DNA from: Lojkania enalia
Lineage: Eukaryota > Ascomycota > Dothideomycetes > Pleosporales
DNA length: 64,000 nt
Reading direction: 5' to 3'
Assembly (NCBI GenBank): GCA_010094045.1
Contig: ML986749.1
Span: 45,662-109,661, forward strand
The translations under genes were made by a program, and so were the position numbers. Below the pieces are notes generated by a model that was given only the letters and a program-made list of their open reading frames with translations, was not told the origin of the DNA and did no database searches. Of this stretch, positions 14,405 through 27,160 are shown one piece after another. The stretch's first letter is position 1. Each line of letters starts with the position of its first letter.

Positions 14405-14749
14405 TAGACGAGTAGGAGGGAGTAAATTATATTGTAGAGTTCTAGTAGAAGACGAAAGAAGCTACTCGATTAGCGTCTACCCTAGGATAAGATTTTAAAC
14501 ATGTTAAATAAGGAACAGCTAGTTTTAGAGGCAATTAAAGTATTAGCTTATTATAATAGATATAAAGAAGTTCTAGTTATATTAAATATCTCTATAATAT
14601 ACGTATCTGTATATATATATATTTCTAGTAAAGGTAGGTTATTTAGCTGCCTGCCCTCTACTATAAACCTACTAGTTACTAGCTGCAGGATTACTAGCTA
14701 TAGGATTACTAGCTATAAGATTTCTAAGTTACTTATAGGGTCTATTTAA
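14405..14749 (+). pseudogene. open fragment of a decayed gene, family unknown
   Basis: One of the few uninterrupted stretches in the RIP block: 82 codons open from an ATG at 14501, and the same register continues upstream to about 14405 with a few TAA/TAG codons. It begins MLNKEQLVLEAIKVL, a helical start slightly reminiscent of the helix-turn-helix at the N-terminus of pogo transposases, but the rest does not fit well. It ends with a short GATTACTAGCTATAG-type duplication. Most likely a fragment open by chance or by low Gln content. Confidence 0.25.
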
Positions 14750-17700
14750 TTATATAGATAATTTACAGCGCTTAGTTATTTAGTGCTAGTTAGAATCGTT
14801 ATAGAGAGGTATTAATTAATAGAGCTATACTGTATAAATTATCTTCGTACAGCAACTATAGGGCTAGCTTATAATATATCGGCGTAATATTAAAGTTTAG
14901 TAACTTAGATAACTTACTATAATACTATAGGCGTTAAAAGTAACTTAAGTCTAATAGGAGAGCTGCGGTAGAAGAGTCTTATAATACTACTAAATATAGG
15001 CTCTCCGCAAATTAAGTAATAAGATAGCTATACTAGTAAAATTTTTACTTAGGAGGGATTCTTAAGTTAGATATAATATAATTTAATACTAATAAGAGGT
15101 CTCTTATTTAACTATACTGCGTTATAAAGCTCTAAAACTACTCTTTAATCTATCTAGAGAAGCTCTTAGAAACTACATTTTTAAGCTAAAATAGCTTTTA
15201 GGGCTTAAAACAATATGCTTATATAATTATACCTTCTCCCTAGTATTCCGGTTATAGGATACACCCCTTAAATCGCGGCTTAGTAGGGGTGGTTAAGTAA
15301 AGAAGCGAATAGCGGCGTAAATAAAAAGATTAATAGTATAATTAAAACTGCAAAATTCTCTTTATATAGTAGTATCCTACTAGAGAAAAGGTTTAAAAAT
15401 AGTAAGATATAGAATATATCTTTATTAACTTGTAAGTAATATTTCTAAGGAGTTAGATTTAGGAAATACAGCTCGTATTATAGGTAGCTCGCGATATAGA
15501 GATAGAGGTTAAATACCTTTATCTTTAATTATTCTAATATTAATGCGGCTCTCCAATAATTATAATTTAACTTTTATATTAGGATCGTAATATAGTTAGT
15601 AAAAATTAGAAGAGGACGGAATAATATTATAATACTAGCTAACTAAGGAAAAGTAGATCCTAGTTCTAGCCTGACGCAACGATCTGTACAATATATAGCC
15701 TTCCTACCTACCTAACCCTTCTATCCCAGTCGTTTATTCTTAACCTATCTAGATGTTTATACCTAAATAGACGTTAGCTTAAGGGTATTATAATAATTGT
15801 AGTTATAATAAACTAATATTATCTATACTTATAGTAGTTATATCTTCTATAAGGACTTAGATAAGCCTTTAGGTATATATTTAGTCTAGTATCCTCTATT
15901 AGAAATTGGCTTAGTATTAAAGAATACTAGCTCTCTTACTTCTTTCAATTATCTAGATATATCCTCAATTTCGCGTAATAACCTTACAAATATCTATTAT
16001 AGTCGACGTATCTTACTCAGCCTCCGCTTAACGAAAGATGTATAAATTAGAGATGTAAGGATAGCTTACTAAATATTACGCTCTAGAGAAATATAATAAT
16101 AAAGGTTACTTTAGAGTAAAATATAAGGTATAAGTTTAGCTTAAATCTACTATAATATTTACGCTAAGCCTCTACCGCGGGCGATATAGATTAATTCTTA
16201 AGTAAGGATCTAAGCTACCCTATATAAGATAGACGCGCGCTACTAATTATAGCGCAGTTATATTACTATAGTACTAGACTAGCGGGCTAATTATACTTAT
16301 ATTCCCTACTTAGAGCTAATACTAATACTTAATAGCTACCTTGTTATAACAGTTATAGTCTCTCCTAGAAGAGGAGAATACCAGGAACTGGAACAATAGG
16401 GTAGTTTATTATACTAGGCGCCGATACCTTTTCTATACGAGTAAGTATACTTACTAATAAGTCGTTTATAATAAAAGCTTGTAGTAAGTAGATTAGTAGG
16501 TAGTATAAATAGCGCTTTACCAACCTAGTTAAGGTAAAAGTAGGCTGTACAGGTCCGTATTAGCTATATAGAGTATTTCTTAAAAGAGTTGGATGTAGAT
16601 TTCTTATACAGGTAAGATTAGTAAACGCGCGCTTATTCCTAGAGAATATACTAAATACAGCTAAGCTAATTAGCTTTAAAATAAGATAGGGTTAACAACT
16701 AACAGATTTACTATACTATTACTAGAATCTAACAGGTAGTAGTAATTACTCTCTTACTATAACTCAGGTTTAGGACTTTAACTGGGGTAAGACTAGTATA
16801 TAGGTCCTTTATCCTAGCCTTAAGCTTACTAAGAGATATACTTAAGGGGAATCCGCTCTAAATAGCTACCGTCTAAGATAAGATCCTATACTATTTACTT
16901 AGATTACTTATTTTTATCGAGGTCGAAGTATCTATATACTAGCGTTTCTTAAAACCCGTCTCTAGTATCCTAGCTAAGAAAGAGCTATATACTGTAATTG
17001 CTGTACTATTTTAATTTAGAATACTACTCCTAGTAGTTATCTAGGTATAGTTCTGTACTAGTCGTAAAGGGAATATCTTAGCGAATTTAAGGGAACCGAT
17101 GTATTAAGCTAGTATTTATTCTTAGGTATCTAGATGGCGATAACTGTATACCGATTAATATAGATGCTATTCTTACGCCCGATAGGTGTTTTAGCTTACT
17201 ATTACGCTAGCGCTTTTATATTTCCTGTACTCCTATTAGTATCTACCGTCTATTACCCTTATAACGGCCCTAGTCTAGTATTAATATTAGTTTATCTAGT
17301 ATTTAACTAGTCTAAACTAGTGCAAATATTTCTAGAATTTTTCCTCGCACGGTAGCTACTTAGTATCAACCTTTTATATAAATCTTTTCGCCTAAGTAGC
17401 CGTAGAGGCTATTCCTAGTATCTAGGAATTAATAAGAATTTACTATTCTCTATAGGTCCTGTAAACGTATATATAATATAAGTCTAAGTCTAATACTTCT
17501 TACCTCTATTCTATCAGCGATTGGAACTGTAGAGACCCTATATATATGTATCGAGGAATCTAAATAATACCTTAGTTTATTTTTACCAACCAGTATAATA
17601 TTTGCCTCTTTCTCCTAGCAGCAAATATTATAGCAGCTAACGTCTATCGATAAGCCAGGACTATAATAAAACTATAGAATAAGTATTACTTATTATTATT

Positions 17701-20700
17701 AAGAGGAATTTTAAGTCCGGAAATATACTTTAGATAAAGCTCTTAATTCTAGTTATTATATCTAAGAAATATTAAGGTAATAGATCTTTTTAGTACTACT
17801 AGAAGAATAGGAACTCCGAACTATTTATAGCGTCTGATTAAAGAACTAGAAATCGACTTCTTAGGGTTATTAAACTATAAAGGTATAAATTTAAGTTTAC
17901 TATTAGCTTATCGATAGGTTCTATATAAAAATTAGGTTAACTAGCATTTTAAATATTAGGCTAGTAATATATAGATTAAATAATATTTAATATTATTTAT
18001 TACTCTAAGATCTAGATAGTTAAAGTAGTATCTTATATATACTCTAGATAACTCTAGAAAATCGTCTAGTATTATTAACCCTATTCGTTTAGTATTTGCG
18101 TCTATCTAATATAGCCTAGAAGCAATTATTTAATAGAAAATACTAATTAAATAGATTAGTTGGAGAAAAATATATAACTTAAGTAATCTAATATTTAGTT
18201 AATTCAACCTATTATATCGATTATATATTACTATATACTGGGTATCTTTATAGTAGATAAAATATACTTACTCTTTTAAGACTATTTCTAATATTAAGGG
18301 CGGGAAATTTTAGCTGGTTTCTGTATCTCTTTCTCACAGGACTTAATTTTAACGTAGGTAGCTATAACCTTAGAACTCCAAATATTAGAGGATAAACTCT
18401 AATAGCAATCCGAACTATTAAAGAAAAAATGCTGAGGGGTAATAGTAGTAACTAAGAGTTGTAGCTTTTACCGTCGAATTGTAAGAGCGTTCTTAGAATT
18501 TAAAGCTAAGAGGCTAAATATTTAACTATTAACAATTATAATCTGGATACCGTTAATAGTAAAGGAATATTACCGCCTGATCGAATAATAGAAGGGGGGG
18601 TTATAAGCTATAATAGCGTAAGGAGTTAATCTAAGCATATATTATAAAAACTAGAACGTTTAGTCTATAAAAGAGAGCTTAGTAATAGGGTAATATAGGC
18701 TAAAAGCGATTGTACAAAGAAGGCGTATAAAGACTAAGAATCTACTTAGATTAATCTACAGATATACTATATAACTTTAAAGAGGTTTAGTAGTAGCCTT
18801 ATTATCGGTATTATAAAGTCTAGAAGAACTTTTATTAACTAGTTATAGCCGGAGAGGTTGTGGACACAAAAATAAAAAACTCTTTTATTGCTAGAAAGAG
18901 CTCTTAGTATATATATAAGGAAATAGTTTAGAGGAGGAAGAGAAGCTGCTGAGAGCTTTAATAGAATGCTAAAATTTCGAGTATTAGTTAACAACGGATT
19001 TTGTTGTTAAGGGAGAATAGTAGTTAAGGTTAGAATGATGACTACAACGGCAAAATACGCACTAAAACTTAATATTGCTAAGTTTAGATAGGTTTTCTTA
19101 TACTTTAACACGCCTATTTCAGCTAAAGTTTAGTTACTATATCGTATTTTCTTATTCTATTATATGCGATCGGTTAAGTATAATTAAAATAAATAATAGA
19201 AATATTGTAGGTTTCTACTAGATAAACTATAACGAAAATTTTATTTTTATAAAGGTTATACCTTAAAAATATTTTATAATCTAGTAGATCTACCTAATTA
19301 ATTAAAAGTACTAGAGGAAAATTATATAGAATATAAGAGTATCTAGAATTAATATAGTTAAGTATACGTTCGAAATCGACAGGATTATATTATATATAAG
19401 AGTAAAAAGTAATCTATAGGTATAATAGGCTTGGTTACAAGTATAGCTTAATAGTAATCTTATAAAATCTCAACTTGTTTCGGGTAAGGGACTAAAAATA
19501 TACACCTTATATCTATATCTCTATATTATAATATCGACTTATATTATAAGGTAGAGAACCTCCTACCTTAAATATACAATTTATAATAAACTTTCCTCTA
19601 CAATTAAAAGTAGCTAGAATCTTAAAGATATCTCTCTTCTCGTTAGAAAGTTCGTACTTAAGTTTTATCCTTAATCCCTCTAAATATATACCCTATATAT
19701 TTTCTCCCTAATTTCGGTAATATTGCGGAATGTTTAGGAGATTCTATAGTAGATAATCCTTTAACCTAATCAACTGTCTAGTACTAAAATATACTAGACT
19801 ATTCTATATTAATTAATGAAATCGCGGCAGCTCTCTACTATAAAAAGGAATATATAGGTCTACCGGCCTCTCTACGCCTAGAAGTATCTCTTTACTAGAG
19901 GAAGACTCTAGAGCCGGGTCCAAGTATTTATAATAGCTATTAGATTATAGTAGTATAAGGACTATATTATCGCCTTATACTTAATCTAGATAGCTACTTC
20001 TATTATTCGTTTAGTAACTCTACTAAATATATCTATTATAGATAGACTTAACTTTATCTAGGCTAGGCGACTATAAGAAATCGATTAGGTATTTAATACT
20101 TAGGAGAACTATTCCAGCCCGAAGGTTACTAGAGTAGTTAAATATAGTAAATGTATTAGAACTAGATTAGTTAAGTCTAGCTTAATATTTATTAATTAAC
20201 TTTAGAGGCGAGTCTTATATATTAGAGAGGTAATCTAAGTTAGTTTTTAGTACTACTTTACTAAAAATTGACTTTTTTTATACCTAGGACAGCTTTTAGG
20301 AGAGTCTTCTTATAGCCGATAGTAAGAGTTGTAAGATAGGCGGTTTTAGTATAATTATAACCTTCGGGGATATAAGTAAGGTAAATAGTATAATACAGCG
20401 TATACAACCTACAAAATATTTTATTTTAAACTAGCTTCGAGAGGATTACTTTTAACTACTTACTTAGATTGTTAGGGACTTCTAAGAGGGTTAAGGATAA
20501 CCTTTTAAGTAATCGATTTCTAATAGGAGTAGTAGAGATAGTATTAGACTCTATTAGCCCTTCGCGCTGTAGGCGGGTAGAGATTTTCCTTAGTTTTCTT
20601 ACCTCTAATAAACTAAATTAGCGTAGTCCTCTAAGCTGCGGGGATAGAGACGCACGTTCTTAAGTCCCGTCTAATAAGGTAAGTATTAAAGAAATAAACT

Positions 20701-22269
20701 TACTAATAGAGTATATATCGCGATAACTATTTAAATTTTATTTAAGAGTGGGGATTAATTTATCTAGAAGAAGAGCTACGGTACCTCTTAAATATTCCTA
20801 TAATACTTAAAGTAAGAGTTTATTAAAAAGCGCTTATTAAGCTAAGTATAGCGGCCCTAATATAAGGTTTATATATAGCCTGTATAGGCTTTCGTATATA
20901 TAACTAAAGGTTTATAAGGATACTATAATCCCCTATAGAATATATTTAAGTAAGAACGTTTGTTTTATATAGTACGGTTATACTACTAATATCAGCTAAA
21001 ATGTTAACAACTAGGGTTAATATTAGTCTATAAGATACGAGTCCTCGTTCTAATATCTAAGAGAAGAGTAGAAGGGGACTAGGGTCGCGAAGTTTATAAG
21101 CGCCAGTATTACTTATAGGCCTCTTTCCCGTAGGGGAAAACGCAGGATATAGGCTTACGGACTAGATAGGTACTACTAGCTAGCTCCTAGCCTACTACTC
21201 TAATAACTACAGGACCCTTACTTCTATAGGAATAGATTTTCTATATACCGCAGTACCGTATATAATTTATTAGAGCTAGTTTAGTATATATCCAGTTTAC
21301 TCTATATAAATACTATAGCTACCTACTTTAGATATTCATATATAATTACTATTAGCCGAAGTTTACTTTTAAATTATTATTAGCTGCCTAGATATTAGGC
21401 CGATAGCTTTAGAAAGTTAACTAGGGAAATAACTATTCCCGAAGCTCTATAGACGATTTCTAATAATAGTAAAGCTAATTAGTAGGTAATTATTATAAAA
21501 TATATTCTTAGTTTTCTATATAGGCCGTATATCTATAATATAGCATTATAATTAGAGTAATTAAAAGGAGGTAATTGCTAAAAGCAAGTAATTATTAACG
21601 TAGAAATTACTAAAATAGAGTAATTATAACGTATAAACGATATTTATAATAAAATCCTAGCTAATAAAACGAATCTAAATCCGATAACTTATATATTCTT
21701 ATTATTTTATTTACTTAAATTGTTCCTTTAAACTATAAGATTATTCTAAATACTAGATAGTAGAGGTGCTAAGGAATATATAAAACTAAGGAAAAAAAAA
21801 AAAAAAAATAAACCCCCCTTATATAAAAGAAGCCTCTCTAGGTTAAGTACTAAAGGTATCTAAACTCTAATATATAAGTAATAGAAGTCTCTAGAGTATA
21901 GAACTTAGTTATAGAAATATATAAGTCTATATTACTCTAGCGTATAGCACATCTTATTTTCTCTTTAAACTTCGGAGTTCTGTATACTATCTCGATCTGT
22001 TATTAAATTAAACTTGTCTAGTATTAAAAACCTTACCTGAGATTACTATATTTCTAGTTTTAATCTCATTTTCCCTAGTAATATACTCGCTAATATTTAA
22101 GCGCTTATCAACCCTATAGAAATAATTAATTCTCCTAGAGAAACTTAATTTAGATAGTACTTTCTAATCCAGAATAAAGAGAGTAAGCGTAAATATATTT
22201 GCTTAATCTAAATTAAATAGTTTCTCAAGAAATTTATAAGACTATACCTCCTAGTCTAAATATAGTTAA
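14750..22269. other. RIP DNA, no gene resolved
   Basis: About 7.5 kb of AT-rich RIP-mutated DNA with dense TAA/TAG. The only distinct mark is the poly(A) run at 21792-21808. I could not assign any coding trace with confidence and saw no RNA gene. Confidence 0.45.
21792..21808 (+). repeat. poly(A) tract, 17 A
   Basis: Seventeen consecutive A, followed by TAAACCCCCC. It could be the tail of a LINE/Tad-type retroelement or retrocopy inserted in plus orientation, or simply a slippage tract. No target-site duplication could be identified by eye. Confidence 0.6.
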
Positions 22270-23220
22270 CCCATATCTACAGACGAACGGATAAGATATA
22301 CTAGATAATTTAACAAACTAAACGAGAGTTAATCTTCTAGCCTATATAGTTCGATTCTTATAAGCTTTAAGTAGAAATTTAATTAAGAGAAGATATATAG
22401 TAATACCTATACCGCTAGCTATAAAAAGAACCTTATTATATTTATTAAGGGACTAACTATAGCTATATAGACTATTAATAATAACTAAAGAGTAGTAGTA
22501 AAGTAAATAAAAAAGGGAATTACTAAATCCGTTATATTACTGTATTAGTAGAGTTATATTAGATCTATTAACCTAGATAATAGTATAAAGATGTACTTAG
22601 AAGAACCCTACCCGATGTTAATCTATATCGGGGAAGGTTAAGTAAATATACTACCCCGGACTTACCTTCTAAGGCTGTTTAAGTAAAATAGTAGCAGATA
22701 TTAATTATATAGAGTTTTTAAGACTGTTAAAGCGTATAATTACTATTTTATTTAAGGACCTTAACCCCGAATTCCTATAAAAGAGCCCCGCTAACTAGGC
22801 GATATATTAAAGTAACTAGGCCGCGGTAGCAATGCTAAAGTAGGTAATTTCCCGTTTTTAGAATATGGGAATATACTATTATAAAATGCTAGCAAGTATA
22901 AGCGTAAATACGAGGTAGCTTTTTAAGAATACTTCGTATAAATACCTCCGAACGAAGAGGATCGATAGAATACTAATAGTCGAAAGCAACGAAATAAGCT
23001 ATAAGATTATAAGCGGATTTAGTATATAAGAGTAGTAAATAAACTAATATTTCTATCGTCGAGATAGACGTTAATAAAATCTTTATTATCCTATAAACGA
23101 AACCTTAAATGATATAAATACGCTTAAGCTAATAGTATATTAGAGTATATTTACTTAAAGATAGATAAAAGATCCGGTCGATAAATATATTAGTCCTTCT
23201 ACTAAGGTATAGCAGTACCG
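22270..23220 (+). pseudogene. possible RIP-decayed gene, family unknown
   Basis: A single plus-strand register reads for about 310 codons with only TAA/TAG stops (about 8%). It contains readable segments such as SIKMYLEEPYPMLIYIGEGQ, with a basic Arg/Lys/Gln-rich part near the 3' end. I looked for integrase or reverse transcriptase motifs and found none convincing. Ends are approximate. Confidence 0.28.
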
Positions 23221-24329
23221 CGTTTATAAGAAATAGTATTATATATCGCTTTATAATATTATATTAATTAGAGACTTTGAGTATATACTTTAGGATATTA
23301 ACGGTAATAGCGAGTATTACGCTTAAAAGCGTAAGTACGTTAATCTTATAGGAACCTTTAAAGCGTCGAAAAATCGTTGTATAGATAAGCCTTTTATAGA
23401 AGAAAGCTGTTACCTTACAGTACGTCGAAGCGTCAAGCCTCTAGCCTAATTTCCAGAGTCCTAAGCTAGCGGCTATAAAGGTAAGTAAGAGGAAGAAAAT
23501 TAATAGTATAGATAAAGGCTGTATTTTTAGATCTAATATCCTAAGCTTTATTCACTAAATAAATATTTATACTTGTTAATAATAAGGATATTACTATAGT
23601 TATAAGATTACAGAGTATAACTCTAGTTTACTGTTCCGAAATACGAATTCTTAAAAACAAAAATTAGTATTATAGGTTCTAGTTTTTATAAAATTATATA
23701 TCGTTTGCTTAATCTAGAAAATTCTCTAATTCTAACAACTCAGCTCCCTATTTACATTACTACGACTTATACCTAACTGCTGTACTTACTTAGCCCCGCC
23801 TAGCAGCTATATATATATACTTATACAGATAATAGAGTTATACTTAAATTAGTAACACAGCTTAAAGCGCGCGTAAGTATATTATAAATCTCTAAAACAT
23901 ACTCGCCTAAGACTATTTACTATTAATATTAAAAAACTTAAGCATCTATATAAATATATATAAAGTATAGCTAGTAGTATTAATTCTTACAACTACCCAA
24001 CTTTTTATTTTCGCCCTTATAATTTTATATAAAAGTACTTCAGCCAGCCCATATACCTAATTAGATATAATTATAATAGCTAAGAATAATTTCTTTACGA
24101 GATGTTAAATAGGGATTAATAAGAAAGTAAGAAGTTTAGTATAGCATAACGATAATATCAAGATAACCATCATCTATTAATATAGTAATGAGACTTCCCT
24201 TTTTCAGTCTTATCCACGTCTATCTAACCAATTGCCTTCTATAAAGGAATTAGTAATTCTATTTTCTATTCTTACTCTAAGATAAATCTCTAATAAGGAA
24301 ATAGAAGAAGTATTTAAATAAGAACACGA
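23221..24329. other. RIP DNA, no gene resolved
   Basis: AT-rich mutated sequence between two decayed frames. Nothing specific seen. Confidence 0.4.
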
Positions 24330-24585
24330 CCCTAGAGTCTTATAAAATTATACCTTCCCAGCTAATAAAACTAGTTAATAAGGCTAGCAGCCTCAACAAA
24401 CCCTTATTTCCGGAGCTTACTACCCCTCCAACTATAAACCTACTTATAAGTAAGGGTAACTTAAACTTTCTTAACTAAGGTAACTTTAACTTTACGTATA
24501 ACTTGTTAGACTAGGATAAGAGCTGGAAAACCCTATAGTGATTAATAATAAGGAGTAATCCGGAAGGCGGGATAGATAGCCTTAA

Positions 24586-24700
24586 AGAAGAAGATGAGGA
24601 AGTTGAGAAGGTGGAAGATGTAGAGGAGGAGGAGGAGGAGGAGGAGGAGGATGATGATGAAGACGAAGACGAGGATCAGGACCACGACGAGGAGGATAAT
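24586..24700 (+). repeat. acidic GAG/GAT/GAC trinucleotide tract
   Basis: A purine-rich trinucleotide tract encoding a run of Glu then Asp within the decayed frame. (GAG)n is followed by (GAT)n and mixed GAC/GAA. It retains TpG and CpA sites that RIP has removed on both sides. Confidence 0.75.
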
Positions 24701-25201
24701 AATAACGATAATAATAACTATAATAACGATTATACTAATTATAGAAATACTTCTATATAGAGCATAATACTTAAGAAGAAAACAGTCGGGTTGAAGTAAA
24801 TAAATTCTTAGGCTTAGGGTCGAAAATCGCCTAAATACCGCCGGACGGGGAAAGCTATATATACTATTACTACGCTAAGTCTAGTCGAGCTATAGTTTAA
24901 GCTTAATAGAAACTTACTTAGGTTTAGAAGTAGAATATAGTAGAAGTCGCAGCTAATATAGTTCTATTAGTATACTAATAATACTACCCAGATGTTTAAT
25001 ATATCTCCTCTAAATGTTAGATAGATATTTAGTTCTACTTATACGACTCAGCGAACCCTTAAAAACTAGTATTATAACGCACCCGTACAGAGCGAAATAT
25101 TTAGTAGTATTCTTTAAAATAGGATTTTTTATAGCCTACCTTTAAATAGTATATTTCCCAGCTCTAGTCTAAACGGACTATTTTCTAGCTAGTTATAAAG
25201 C

Positions 25202-25360
25202 GGTATATTTAATAGTATATCCTAAAGCTTAATATTTAATAGTATATCCCAAAATGGTATGTTTAATAGGGCTCCCTAAAATAGAATTTATAATGGAGTA
25301 ATCTTAAATAAAGGATTTAATTGTAATACTTAAGATGGGATGTTTAATACCTCCTAGAGC
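25202..25360 (+). repeat. tandem 30-45 bp coding repeat (FNSIPQNGM-like)
   Basis: Repeated units of the form GG(T/A)AT(A/G)TTTAATAG.., which in frame give GMFNSIPQN-like peptides, at least four times with variable spacing. TAA replaces CAA in several units, so the repeat itself records RIP. Confidence 0.6.
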
Positions 25361-25889
25361 GTACTTTCGTATAATCAGTTATCTATTAATACTAGATTAT
25401 TATTATTAAGAAAGTAACAGACTTAGCCTACTATCTTAAACGTCTCTTAACCTAAGAATTTAAAGAATGTAGCCGGTCGAAAGAAGAATAATAGAGGAGC
25501 TATATCTTTAATATTTTAATTAAAAAAAAGTGTTTAACGCACGCGGAAAGAATAGTATATAAGTATCTTTATTAATAGTTTAGCTCGGTAATATTATATA
25601 TATCCTCCTTGTTTTCTAGTCTTTTTCTACTCTATTAATTTATCTAGTCTTATATAGCGTATTTAGCCTTATGAATTTTTGAAGTCTGTATTAATAGCTA
25701 TAGTTAAATACTGATTAGCGAATAAATTATTATTATATCTTATACTTTATACTATATCTTTATTCCTATAAGATAGAAACTTATAACCTATAGGATTTTA
25801 TACTATCTAAGTTATAATTAATTTAATCTTAGAATCTATTAACACCCCTCCCGGCATATTAAGAAACCCTCTAGGCGGAGGAAAATAAG

Positions 25890-27160
25890 AGGTACTTTAA
25901 CTTTATACTGCTCGAAATCTATATATATATTAAATATTCTCTAAGTTAACTTAAGTTACAAATTTATAGTACTTCCGTATAGTAGCTATTTCTAGATATT
26001 TAGAACCTATTCGACCTAAAAATTATAAAGTATATTATTACTATTAGAGGGTGCCTCTATAGTATTTACCCTCGTATATAATTGTGTTAGTACCTTAGCA
26101 TGCCTATATATATATAGCTTCTTCTATAACTTTAATATACTTTAAGCTCTCTATCTAACAATTACTACTATACTTAATTTACAGAAAGCCTCGTATTAGA
26201 GCTAAACCTAGTTCCTACTATATAGTACTATTATTAAGCTCCTGCTACTCCAAAATATTTATAAAACGATGTTATCTAAGCCTTAGATCTACGTTATAAA
26301 TACTTAGAAGTTATATTTAATCTTATATCTACTATAGCGCGTAAATTTACGTAAGGCTGCTATTATAGTACTTCTAATCTACTTTCCTACTCTAGCTAGT
26401 ACTAGGCGACCCTATGCGTTATATATAATTATCAGTATATAGTTTAACTATATATATTTAGAATTACCTATAGTATATATATAATACAAAAATATAATAG
26501 ATATTAACTTAAAGTATATATAGAATTTAAGTAGTATAAGGTTAAAGTACCCCTTATTTTTATTACTATAAGGGGTTCCTTGCTTTATAGGGATAGACGT
26601 TACAATTATTATTAAGTTACGATGTAGAAAGAAGAATAAAGCTAAAGTTAGGGGTATACTACACCTTTAAGATAGATTTCAACGTACTATAGGCAATAGT
26701 CTTTATAAAGTCTACTAGTACGAGTTAACTGTTAGTATATTTAATATATTATAGAGTACTAAATTAAACGCTAAGGCGGGTAGTATACTCGCAGATTATA
26801 GTAGGCTAGGCTGTCTCCTAAAGCTATAATATTACTATAGCGCCTTAGTCGCACTAAGTAATATATCTAGGTTAAATTAGTTAATTAGCGTCTGAGGACG
26901 TCTACGCGTATTTTACGTTAGTTCTAAGAAAGAAAACATGTTGAAAAAATAGAAAAGGCACGTGAGGCTTCTAGAATTCTCTTATACCCTACAGCTATCT
27001 TATTTCTTAAGTAATTTAGGGTAGCTAAAATATAGAACTTACATAAAATTAAGTTAATACGAATAAGTATATAAAGTTAATATTGTTTAAAAGAGAAAGT
27101 AAGTTACTAATAGTTCGGCTTGCTACGCAGGGTAGCTTATAATATAGGGACGGATATTAT
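25890..27160 (-). pseudogene. RIP-decayed gene, repeat family D/E, copy D
   Basis: Read on the minus strand, one register runs from about 27160 down to a TGA at 26432-26434. A second register carries on from about 26590 to 25890, implying a frameshift or intron near 26.59 kb. The second register has collinear similarity to the minus-strand frame at 29.84-30.85 kb. Shared landmarks include QELN(N/S)S(T/S)I and (K/R)YLEIA, and the DNA at 26505-26590 resembles 30775-30860. No known domain is recognised. The duplication explains why RIP hit it. Confidence 0.45.

Larger units (their letters stand above)
24330..25460 (+). pseudogene. RIP-decayed acidic, Asn-rich low-complexity protein
   Basis: One register holds from about 24330 to 25460 (positions 24602 and 25202 are in the same frame). 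In order it encodes a Leu/Pro/Asn-rich start, a Glu/Asp tract at about 24586-24700 (runs of GAG, GAT and GAC), an Asn-rich linker (NNNDNNNYNND), a basic segment (GRKSPKYRRTGK), an Asn/Thr/Ser part, and a short tandem repeat based on FNSIPQNGM at about 25202-25360. Gln codons have become stops. The acidic tract keeps many TG and several CA, unlike everything around it. I do not recognise the protein. The composition suggests a disordered nuclear or scaffold protein, but that is inference. Confidence 0.45.
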
